From: Haoranjiania flava
GTDB taxonomy: Bacteria; Bacteroidota; Bacteroidia; Chitinophagales; Chitinophagaceae
Direction: 5' to 3'
Length of the DNA: 64,000 nt
Assembly (NCBI RefSeq): GCF_025631005.1
Contig: NZ_JAOTPL010000007.1
Coordinates: forward strand, 73,871-137,870
The position numbers were made by a program, and so were the translations under genes. How positions within the stretch are numbered: the first letter of the stretch is position 1; each line of letters opens with the position of its first letter. Positions 26,504-34,047 of the stretch are shown here, piece after piece. The notes beneath the pieces were generated by a model. The model was not told the origin of the DNA and made no database searches. It saw nothing but the letters and a program-made list of their open reading frames with translations.

Positions 26504-27256
26504 TTGGATAAGATAAGAGTAGCAGCTGTAAGTTATTTGAATTCCAAGCCATTGCTTTACGGAATTAAGAGATCGCCTGAACTTTTATCTCAGATAATAT
26601 TGACAGAAGATTACCCTAAGAAAATCGGCGAAATGCTGGTCAGCGGCGAAGCCGATGTGGGGCTGATACCTGTGGCTTTTATTCCCCTTATACCCCATTG
26701 GCAGATAGTTTCAGACTATTGCATTGGCTCTGTGGGCAAGGTGGAAACCGTATCTTTATTCAGCGATGTACCCGTGGATAAAATTGAAAAAGTATTACTT
26801 GATTACCAGAGTTTTTCTTCCGTGAACCTTTGCCGGGTATTATTTAAAAACCACTGGAAAAAGGAGGTGGTTTTTGAAAATGCAACTGCTGGTTATATCC
26901 AGCAAATCAGCGGTACTACAGCAGGTGTAATCATTGGCGACAGGGTGTTTGAACAAAAAGCATCTGCAAACTGCCAGCCTTATATTTATGACCTTGCTGA
27001 AGAATGGACAAAGTTTACCAAGCTGCCCTTTATGATGGCTGCATGGATCGCCAATAAAAAATTGCCCGAAGACTTTACAAAGCTTTTTAACGAAGCTAAT
27101 AAAACCGGCCTGGAAAATATTGATGCCGTCATCGCTGAAAACCCTTACCCGCTCTACGATCTGAAAAAATATTTCATGGAAGATATCAGCTATGAGATCA
27201 CCGGAGACAAGCTGAAAGCCATGCAACTTTTTATTACTTTAATGCAAGAACTATAA
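26504..27256 (+). CDS. mqnA: Chorismate dehydratase MqnA (futalosine pathway)
   Basis: The 250-residue protein opens with KIRVAAVSYLNSKPLLYGI, the hallmark of MqnA, which dehydrates chorismate to 3-enolpyruvyl-benzoate in the futalosine route to menaquinone. Further family features are SGEADVGLIPVAFI (~47), YCIGSVGKVETVSLFS (~73) and LDYQSFSSVNLCRVL (~97). The only plausible start is TTG at 26504. It is followed 8 bp later by a small membrane-protein gene. Presence of mqnA implies that this organism does not depend on the classical Men pathway. Confidence 0.93.
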   Translation: MDKIRVAAVSYLNSKPLLYGIKRSPELLSQIILTEDYPKKIGEMLVSGEADVGLIPVAFIPLIPHWQIVSDYCIGSVGKVETVSLFSDVPVDKIEKVLLDYQSFSSVNLCRVLFKNHWKKEVVFENATAGYIQQISGTTAGVIIGDRVFEQKASANCQPYIYDLAEEWTKFTKLPFMMAAWIANKKLPEDFTKLFNEANKTGLENIDAVIAENPYPLYDLKKYFMEDISYEITGDKLKAMQLFITLMQEL

Positions 27257-27264
27257 TACTATTT

Positions 27265-27771
27265 ATGCAACGCGCGAAAATATATACCATCTTAACTTAT
27301 ATACTCATACCCTGCTCATTCCTGATACTGTTTTTTGCTTTTTTTGCGTTGCTGATGACATTAAGCGCACCGCAAATGATTATCATCGCGTTCCTGCTGT
27401 TTTGTGTGGTTATTTATACTTTTAAGTCGTCTAAATTTTTCCTGTACAATGTCAGGAAGGAACAACCGGCAAAAGAAGCAGACAAAGCATGGATACGCAT
27501 CAACGGCTTCATCACCCTTTTCTTTGCTTTACAATTATTGCTGAGCGGTATTACAGCGCTCTCCGACCCCGAAACTATTGCTAAAAGCATCGCAATGCTG
27601 CAAGCATCCATTCCTTCAGACCAGCTTGCCCAGATGCCAGGCACTGCTGTCCTGGCGCAGGCTATCAAAGGCATGTCTGTTGTTTTTATTATTTATGGCG
27701 TATTACAATCGTTGCATGTTTTAATGGGCTTGCCGATCCTGAGAAAGTACAGCTACCTTTTTTCAGAGTAA
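27265..27771 (+). CDS. Small four-helix membrane protein, unknown function
   Basis: I do not recognise this 168-residue protein. It has hydrophobic segments at about 9-34, 36-55, 74-96 and 133-155, and a small loop rich in alanine (~100-130). There are no charged catalytic motifs. It is 8 bp downstream of mqnA, so the two are probably co-transcribed. A link to the quinone pathway is possible but rests only on position. Confidence 0.7.
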   Translation: MQRAKIYTILTYILIPCSFLILFFAFFALLMTLSAPQMIIIAFLLFCVVIYTFKSSKFFLYNVRKEQPAKEADKAWIRINGFITLFFALQLLLSGITALSDPETIAKSIAMLQASIPSDQLAQMPGTAVLAQAIKGMSVVFIIYGVLQSLHVLMGLPILRKYSYLFSE

Positions 27772-27839
27772 TTGCCGCACTGCATGTTATTTAATCACAA
27801 ATAACTATATTTATATTGCCTGATCCCGGAATCAAAGGC

Positions 27840-29186
27840 ATGAACAGCATCATTTACACTCAGAATACTATGAACAGAAAAGATATCAGCAGTTACCTGC
27901 AACCATTGAAAATAAAGGGCTTGAACGAAATGCAGCAGGCAACGCTGGAAGCATATTCCAGGCACGATGATATTATGCTATTGTCAGATACAGGCTCCGG
28001 CAAAACACTTGCCTATCTTTTACCCATTGTACAAAGTTTACAAGACATTGCAGGCACGCAGGCCATGATCGTAGCGCCATCCAGGGAGCTGGCACAACAA
28101 ATAGAAACTGTTTTCAGGCAAATGCAGACCGGCTATAAAATCACCTGCTGTTACGGCGGGCACAAAAGAGAGATAGAAGAGAATAACCTGCTCGAAGCCC
28201 CGGCGGTGATTGTAGGTACGCCGGGAAGGCTGGGCGATCATATCAGGCGTGGAAACATAGAAGTGAACGGCATCAGTATGCTGTTGCTGGATGAATTTGA
28301 TAAAACGCTTGAATCCGGCTTTACAGAAGAAGTAAAATTCATTGCAGAATCACTCAAAAATGTGCAGAAACGTATGCTTGTCTCCGCTACAGAATCGGCT
28401 GATATACCGGAGTTTATCAGGCTAAAGCATCCCGCAATCATCAATTTCCTCAGCGCTGAAAAAGAGGAAAACAAACTGCTGCTGCACTATGTGCATACCG
28501 ATGATAAAGATAAAATAGATACGCTTTACCGCCTGCTATGCCTTATCGGCAACCGTGCAGCCATTATTTTTTGCAACCACAGGGATGCGGTAAAAAGGGT
28601 AAGCGATCATTTAAAAGAAAGAGGTATACTAAATGTATACTATCACGGCGCCATGGAACAAACCGACCGCGATAGTGCACTCGCCAAATTCAGGAACGGA
28701 AGCGTGAATTTCCTGGTAACTACAGACATAGCTTCCCGGGGGCTTGACATTGCCAATATCCGCTACATTGTGCATTATCACTTGCCTGCAACGGAAGAAG
28801 TGTTTACACACCGCAACGGCAGAACGGCCCGCATGGATGCCAGCGGCAGTGTAGTGCTCATGAAAGGGCCCGATGAAAATATACCTGCATACATTGAAAC
28901 GGCCATAACCGAATTGCAGTTGCCTGAAGAATGCAAACTGCCCCCAAAGCCAGACTGGGTAACGCTTTTTATGCCGCTGGGAAAGAAAGACAAGGTAAAT
29001 AAGATAGATATTGTGGGCTTTCTGTTGCAAAAAGCCAACCTGAAAAAAGAAGATGTGGGACTGATAGAGGTGAAAGATTTTCATTCTTTTTTTGCCATAA
29101 GAAGAGCAAAAACGAAATCCGTATTTCATTTATTGAAAGATGAGCGTATAAAAAATAAAAAAGCTAAGATCAGCATAGCCAAATAG
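27840..29186 (+). CDS. DEAD-box-type RNA helicase
   Basis: From ATG 27840 the protein has 448 residues; ATG 27870 is an alternative closer to the conserved part. Motifs: Q-motif (LNEMQQATLEA), I (LSDTGSGKT), Ia (PSRELAQQ), Ib (GTPGRL), II (LLLDEFDK, DEFD in place of DEAD), III (SAT), IV (IIFCNHRD), V (TDIASRGLDI) and VI (HRNGRTAR). The C-terminus (KVNKIDIVGFLLQKANLKKEDVGLIEVKD in parts) resembles the DbpA RNA-binding domain, which would suggest a role in 50S ribosome assembly. The DEFD variant is conservative but unusual. Confidence 0.9.
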   Translation: MNSIIYTQNTMNRKDISSYLQPLKIKGLNEMQQATLEAYSRHDDIMLLSDTGSGKTLAYLLPIVQSLQDIAGTQAMIVAPSRELAQQIETVFRQMQTGYKITCCYGGHKREIEENNLLEAPAVIVGTPGRLGDHIRRGNIEVNGISMLLLDEFDKTLESGFTEEVKFIAESLKNVQKRMLVSATESADIPEFIRLKHPAIINFLSAEKEENKLLLHYVHTDDKDKIDTLYRLLCLIGNRAAIIFCNHRDAVKRVSDHLKERGILNVYYHGAMEQTDRDSALAKFRNGSVNFLVTTDIASRGLDIANIRYIVHYHLPATEEVFTHRNGRTARMDASGSVVLMKGPDENIPAYIETAITELQLPEECKLPPKPDWVTLFMPLGKKDKVNKIDIVGFLLQKANLKKEDVGLIEVKDFHSFFAIRRAKTKSVFHLLKDERIKNKKAKISIAK

Positions 29187-29273
29187 CAGATCAATATTGA
29201 TTTTTTCTTACAATTATTATTTGGGTGGTAGGTATTTAATAGTTAAATTTATTGGGTACTAAACTATCAACAG

Positions 29274-31250
29274 ATGTCTCCTAAAAATTACGAAGAGCTA
29301 TTCTTTGTAGATACTTCAAAGAATGTGTGGAACTATTCCCTGTTTACAGAAGAAGATATCCGTAACTTCCAGCATGGAACGCATTATAGTTTATATAAAG
29401 TTTTGGGGAATAAATATATCAAAGTGCTCAACACCTACGGCACCTACTTCGCTGTATGGGCGCCTAACGCAAAATTCGTCAGTGTAAAAGGCAATTTTAA
29501 TGATTGGGACAATGACTCCCACCCGCTGAATGTAAGGCATGACGGCTCGGGCATCTGGGAAGGTTTTATACCCTACCTCAATACCGGTGAGGTGTATAAA
29601 TATTACATCATCGGCGCTAATGACCTGAATAAAGATAAAGGTGATCCGTTTGCCAACTATTGGGAAAGGAGGCCGCTGACAGCTTCTGTTACCTGGGACC
29701 TGCAATATAAATGGAAAGATAAGTTGTGGATGAAAAACCGCGCCAGCCACAACAGCCTGGACGCGCCCATCTCTATTTACGAAGTGCACCTGGCCAGCTG
29801 GGCAAGGCCAGACAAATACAATGAAGAATCTTACCACACCTATGAGAAGATCACTCAACTGCTTGTACCCTATGTGAAAGAGATGGGCTTTACACATGTG
29901 GAGTTTATGCCTGTGATGGAGCATCCGTATGATGGCAGCTGGGGGTACCAGGGTACAGGTTTTTTTGCACCTACCAGCCGCTTCGGAGACCCGCAGGGCT
30001 TTATGCGTTTAATAGATGCTTTTCACAAAGAAAAAATAGGCGTGATCCTGGATTGGGTGCCTTCCCACTTTCCCTACGATGCGCATGGGCTTTATATGTT
30101 CGATGGTGAACATACGTATGAGTATGCCGATATGCGCAAAGGCTTTCACCCCGACTGGAACTCCTATGTATTCAACTATTCGCGCAATGAAGTGAAATCT
30201 TTTTTGATCAGCAGTGCGCGCTTCTGGTTTGATGTGTTTCATGTAGACGGACTCCGGGTAGACGCTGTAAGCTCCATACTCAAGCTCGATTACAGCCGCA
30301 AAGATGGCGAATGGGAGCCGAATGCCTACGGCGGCAACGGCAACATAGAAGCCATCGCCTTCATCAAAGACCTGAACCGCACTATCTACCGCGATTTCCC
30401 GGATGTGCAGATGATAGCGGAAGAATCCACCGACTGGCCGATGACCACCGCCCCTACCGACATCGGAGGCCTGGGCTTTGGCATGAAATGGATGATGGGA
30501 TGGATGCACGATACCATTAATTATTTTAAAAAAGACCCCTACTTCAGGCAATACATGCAAAACGATTTTACGTTTAGCATGATGTATTATTATGATGAGA
30601 ATTTTCTATTGCCACTGAGCCATGATGAAGTGGTGCACGGCAAAAGCCCGATGCTGTATAAGATGGCCGGCGATGAATGGCAACGTTTCGCTAACCTGCG
30701 CCTGCTGTACAGTTATATGTATACCCATCCCGGCGCAAAACTATTGTTTATGGGCAATGAGTTTGGCGCCACACAGGAATGGGATTATAAATCAGAACTG
30801 CAATGGGACCTGTTGTTCTGGCCGAGCCATGTAGGCATGAAAAAGTGCGTGCAGGATCTGAACAGTTTATTAAGAAAGGAGCCGGGGCTATATGCAAAAC
30901 AGTTTTCAAAACAAGGTTTTGAATGGGTAGACCTTAACCATCGGGCAGAATCTGTACTGGTATTTAAAAGAAAAGGATTAAAGGCAGAAGATGACCTGCT
31001 GGTGATCTTAAACATGACGCCTGTACCGCGCTGGGACTGGGTTGTTGAGACCTATGCTACGCACAAATGGAAGGAAATATTCAACAGCGACAGTAAAGAA
31101 TACTGGGGGGCTGGTGATGTGTATAATGTAGACATTCATTCTGAAATAATAGATAGAGAAAATAATATCTGTAAAATAAAAGTGCACCTGCCGCCATTGG
31201 GTGCAATCGTATTAAAACAAACAAATGAAAAAGCAACTGTGGATTTATAA
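29274..31250 (+). CDS. glgB: 1,4-alpha-glucan branching enzyme
   Basis: The 658-residue enzyme makes alpha-1,6 branches in glycogen. It has an N-terminal CBM48 (YFAVWAPNAKFVSVKGNFNDW in parts, ~58-78) and a GH13 catalytic domain. Visible are MEHPYDGSWGYQGTGFFAPT (~215), the nucleophile Asp in DGLRVDAVSSIL (~325), the acid/base Glu in MIAEESTDWP (~383) and LSHDEVVHGK (~449). The C-terminal all-beta domain ends at VHLPPLGAIVL. It overlaps the next gene by 26 bp. No other glycogen gene is nearby. Confidence 0.96.
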   Translation: MSPKNYEELFFVDTSKNVWNYSLFTEEDIRNFQHGTHYSLYKVLGNKYIKVLNTYGTYFAVWAPNAKFVSVKGNFNDWDNDSHPLNVRHDGSGIWEGFIPYLNTGEVYKYYIIGANDLNKDKGDPFANYWERRPLTASVTWDLQYKWKDKLWMKNRASHNSLDAPISIYEVHLASWARPDKYNEESYHTYEKITQLLVPYVKEMGFTHVEFMPVMEHPYDGSWGYQGTGFFAPTSRFGDPQGFMRLIDAFHKEKIGVILDWVPSHFPYDAHGLYMFDGEHTYEYADMRKGFHPDWNSYVFNYSRNEVKSFLISSARFWFDVFHVDGLRVDAVSSILKLDYSRKDGEWEPNAYGGNGNIEAIAFIKDLNRTIYRDFPDVQMIAEESTDWPMTTAPTDIGGLGFGMKWMMGWMHDTINYFKKDPYFRQYMQNDFTFSMMYYYDENFLLPLSHDEVVHGKSPMLYKMAGDEWQRFANLRLLYSYMYTHPGAKLLFMGNEFGATQEWDYKSELQWDLLFWPSHVGMKKCVQDLNSLLRKEPGLYAKQFSKQGFEWVDLNHRAESVLVFKRKGLKAEDDLLVILNMTPVPRWDWVVETYATHKWKEIFNSDSKEYWGAGDVYNVDIHSEIIDRENNICKIKVHLPPLGAIVLKQTNEKATVDL

Positions 31251-31827
31251 AATTTCATTCTTCGTAGTTATTACTTTTTTACTTGCCTGCGGTGGCAGCA
31301 ATTCCGGCAACCCGGTTATTGAGATTAAAACTTCATTAGGCGCTGTGTATGTGGAATTGTATCCTGAAAAAGCGCCGCAGACCTGTGCTGCATTCCTGAG
31401 CTATGTAGATGAAGGCATATTTGATAACAGCAGCTTCTACCGTGTACTGAATAAAGAAAACCAGCCTTCCGATGCTTCCAAATCTGAACTGATACAGGGA
31501 GGAATCTGGGAAAGCAATTCCGCTAAAGCTCAATCACTGCCCGGCATTCCGCATGAAGGCACAAATATTACCGGCATACTGCATAAGCGCGGCGCCATTT
31601 CTATGGCCAGGCAAGACACCGGCACAGCCACCTCTGAATTTTTCATCCTCGTTGATGACGATCCTGCCTATGATTATGGCGGCGATGCGAACCCCGACAA
31701 ACAAGGGTATGCAGCGTTCGGCAAAGTGATCAAAGGCATGAACGTGGTAAATAAAATTTACAATCAACCCGCCAACGGGCAACGCTTTCAAAGGCCTATA
31801 CCGATTTATAAGATTAGGAGAGATTAG
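31225..31827 (+). CDS. Cyclophilin-type peptidyl-prolyl isomerase lipoprotein
   Basis: The 200-residue protein has a lipoprotein signal with lipid Cys 22 (FFVVITFLLAC). The cyclophilin domain begins at IEIKTSLGAVYVELYPEKAP and includes FYRVL, IQGGIWE, GAISMARQDTGTATSEFFI and the closing FGKVIKGMNVVNKIYNQP. The central catalytic region is intact, though the usual FHRVI arginine segment reads FYRVL. It should fold secreted or membrane proteins in the periplasm. The start codon lies inside the end of glgB (26-bp overlap), so translation may be coupled. Confidence 0.92.
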   Translation: MKKQLWIYKISFFVVITFLLACGGSNSGNPVIEIKTSLGAVYVELYPEKAPQTCAAFLSYVDEGIFDNSSFYRVLNKENQPSDASKSELIQGGIWESNSAKAQSLPGIPHEGTNITGILHKRGAISMARQDTGTATSEFFILVDDDPAYDYGGDANPDKQGYAAFGKVIKGMNVVNKIYNQPANGQRFQRPIPIYKIRRD

Positions 31828-32077
31828 GTTTTCAGATCTTGCGCCTATAATTTATAAAAAATCATTAAAAGTTAGTGCCCACCCACATCAGCGGTAAAAT
31901 TTAACGCGTCTGACAATAAGATTTTTGCCATACTTTAAGCTCAATAATGCCTTTAATATTACCAGAAGAAGCTATTTCATGATAGCTAATTAAAAAACTT
32001 CCTGGGTAGGCGGAAACGACCTTCAGTGATTGTAAAACTATTATCTTCAGGAATAAGATTTCCTTTAAAATATCCTG
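31828..32077. other. Intergenic, no gene seen
   Basis: 250 bp between convergent genes. A short GCTATTTCATGATAGC palindrome-like stretch near 31971 resembles the end of the hairpin repeats but is too short to call. Confidence 0.4.
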
Positions 32078-32497
32078 TTAAAGTCGTTGAAGTTTCCTCA
32101 GTAATTTCATTTCATCAATGCTACAGGCACGGCCTTTCGTTTCGCCAGCGCCACATGATATAATCCAGACTCCATTTTTTGCGTAATACATGCCTCGCAC
32201 ATCAAACTTCGTGTAAGGTTTAATTGCTAAGCTGTCGGAACCATACCTAATTTGAGTAGCATCAATCTGTATGCTAAATTCTTCAGTGCTGTCTCTATTA
32301 AAACAAAAGAATCCACCACTTCTTGAAGAAGTGCTGGGGTAATAAGCCTCTGTAGCAACTAGCCCACGTGAATAATTTACCCAAGACCCATTTTTCTTTA
32401 GCTCGAAATAAAAGCCCGATTTATCAATTTCTTTATTATCACAGCCTGCTATTGCGGTGAAAAAAAGCAGTGCCAAAGCAAAAGAAGTTAGTTTCAT
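32078..32497 (-). CDS. Small lipoprotein, unknown function
   Basis: I do not recognise this 139-residue protein. It begins with a lipoprotein signal peptide (LLFFTAIAGC, lipid Cys 19). The mature part is rich in Tyr, Ser and charged residues (FELKKNGSWVNYSRG, STSSRSGGFFCFNRD) and looks like a small beta-sheet domain. Two later cysteines (ISCGAGETKGRAC) could pair. It stands alone in AT-rich DNA, so it may be lineage-specific. Confidence 0.65.
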   Translation of the reverse strand: MKLTSFALALLFFTAIAGCDNKEIDKSGFYFELKKNGSWVNYSRGLVATEAYYPSTSSRSGGFFCFNRDSTEEFSIQIDATQIRYGSDSLAIKPYTKFDVRGMYYAKNGVWIISCGAGETKGRACSIDEMKLLRKLQRL

Positions 32498-32717
32498 AAC
32501 TTATTTCATTTTATATAAAATTAGAAATTGATATTATAAAAAACAAATTATTTGGATAATAATAAATAGGTTAATTAAATAATCAATTGATTCAATATTT
32601 ATATGTCATGCCGGCGTTGATAGCTGTCGCTTTCATTATTGCATGCAGATAAAAGCGGTGCTATGAACAACAATAAAAGATTAAGATTAGCATAATGATG
32701 GAACAAAAATTTTTCCA

Positions 32718-32745
32718 CAAAAAAAACCGCATCATCAATGCGGTT
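32718..32745 (-). terminator. Intrinsic terminator of the ftsX-DUF3098 operon
   Basis: Stem AACCGCAT/ATGCGGTT with a five-base loop (32725-32745), then a T run on the minus strand (32718-32726). It lies 26 bp beyond the DUF3098 stop. Confidence 0.85.
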
Positions 32746-32770
32746 AAGAATAATATTATGTAGGGAAATC

Positions 32771-33049
32771 TTATCTTTTTTCTCTCCAGAAAATGCCTAC
32801 GATCTCTATGGCAAAACCCAGCAGTATCACAATCGGCGCCAGGGTAATTCTCCTGAAACCATATACCAGTTCGTTGTTAAACACATTAGGATCGGGGTTC
32901 TTGCCGCCGGACATCAGCAACATGCCAATGGCAATCACCACAAGCCCAGCTATCATGATCCGTATATTCTGCCTTCCGAAAAGAGGCTGTAACAGCGAAC
33001 GGTTTGCTTTAACTTTGGCTTCGGTAACGGGTTTTCTTGTTGTTGACAT
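32771..33049 (-). CDS. DUF3098 membrane protein
   Basis: From ATG 33049 the protein has 92 residues, with two membrane helices (~31-48 and ~71-88) joined by GGKNPDPNVFNNELVYGFRRITLAP, a segment typical of DUF3098. This family is found in Bacteroidota directly downstream of ftsX, as here (23 bp apart), which points to a role in cell-envelope or division processes. Its activity is unknown. Confidence 0.85.
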   Translation of the reverse strand: MSTTRKPVTEAKVKANRSLLQPLFGRQNIRIMIAGLVVIAIGMLLMSGGKNPDPNVFNNELVYGFRRITLAPIVILLGFAIEIVGIFWREKR

Positions 33050-33072
33050 ACGTATGATTTTAAACAGCAAAT

Positions 33073-33948
33073 TTAATATAAATTTTCAATTCTCGACTTC
33101 AGGTATTTTACCACGCTCCTGCTGGTGCTGATCCAAGAGATCATCACCCCCAAAATGATGATGGCTGCATATAACGCAATGGTAAGGTTTCTGTCTTCAA
33201 TCATTTTTAATTGCGGCAGCTGCCTGTATGCCCACTGCGTTATCAGGAATAGACCCACGCACGCGATCACTGCGCTGATGAGTCCGTTGAGAATGGCTCG
33301 CGTAACCATAGGGCGTGTAATAAAGCTGCGCGTAGCGCCTACCATCTGCATGGTTTTTATCAGGAAACGGTTGCTGTACATGGTAAGCCTGATGGTATTG
33401 TCAATACTTACCACAACAATCACAATAAGCACAATAGCGATCACCAGGAATATAAGCCCGAGCTGCGTAGCCTTTTCATTCACGGAAGAAACCAGCACCT
33501 GCGGGTACACCAGGTCGGTGATCTGTGTACTGAACCTTTCTTTAATGCCACTGCTGATCATTTGCAGGCTGTCTTTATTTACATAGCGCTCTTTTGCACT
33601 GAAATCAATACTTTCAGGAAGCGGGTTGTAATCAAGTATCTGGTCCCATTCTTCATTATTATCCCTGTTCCATATTTCCTTTGCCCTGGCTTTGTCTATA
33701 TATACTACATCTTTAGCGTATGGCTGCGCCTTGATATAATTCATGATCAGGTTAATGGAGTCTTTATTTTCAGTCTGAAGGTAGGCGCTTACACGAATAT
33801 CTTCTTTCATCTTATTGCCCATTTGTTTCAGGTTCAGAAACAGCAGGCCCATTATTCCCAGTATCAGCAATACCAGCGAAATGCCTACAATGCTGAACAA
33901 AGCATTCATCCGCCGGCTCTTGGTCCTAGTTTTTATTTTTTCTTCCAT
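33073..33948 (-). CDS. ftsX: Cell-division ABC transporter permease FtsX
   Basis: The 291-residue protein has four membrane helices (~18-40, ~163-185, ~211-236, ~257-278), a periplasmic domain after the first (DIRVSAYLQTENKDSINLI..., KDVVYIDKARAKEIW) and an RNTIRLTMYSNR-like cytoplasmic segment (DNTIRLTMYSNRFLIKTMQMVGAT). This is the FtsX pattern. With FtsE it controls cell-wall hydrolases at division; ftsE is not in the window. It lies divergent from leuS. Confidence 0.93.
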   Translation of the reverse strand: MEEKIKTRTKSRRMNALFSIVGISLVLLILGIMGLLFLNLKQMGNKMKEDIRVSAYLQTENKDSINLIMNYIKAQPYAKDVVYIDKARAKEIWNRDNNEEWDQILDYNPLPESIDFSAKERYVNKDSLQMISSGIKERFSTQITDLVYPQVLVSSVNEKATQLGLIFLVIAIVLIVIVVVSIDNTIRLTMYSNRFLIKTMQMVGATRSFITRPMVTRAILNGLISAVIACVGLFLITQWAYRQLPQLKMIEDRNLTIALYAAIIILGVMISWISTSRSVVKYLKSRIENLY

Positions 33949-34047
33949 AATACTACTTAATCAGGGCAAATTTAATGTTTACATCCCAATGACGTACATT
34001 TGCTCATAAAATTTTTAATACCATATATTTAAAGTTTGTACAATAAA

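Noticed and set aside
30009..30560. 183-codon minus-strand frame inside glgB
   Set aside because: It overlaps the catalytic region of glgB, which has all GH13 motifs.
31965..31990. GCTATTTCATGATAGC as another hairpin repeat copy
   Set aside because: Only the terminal ~11 bases match; the remainder of the element is missing and the match may be chance.
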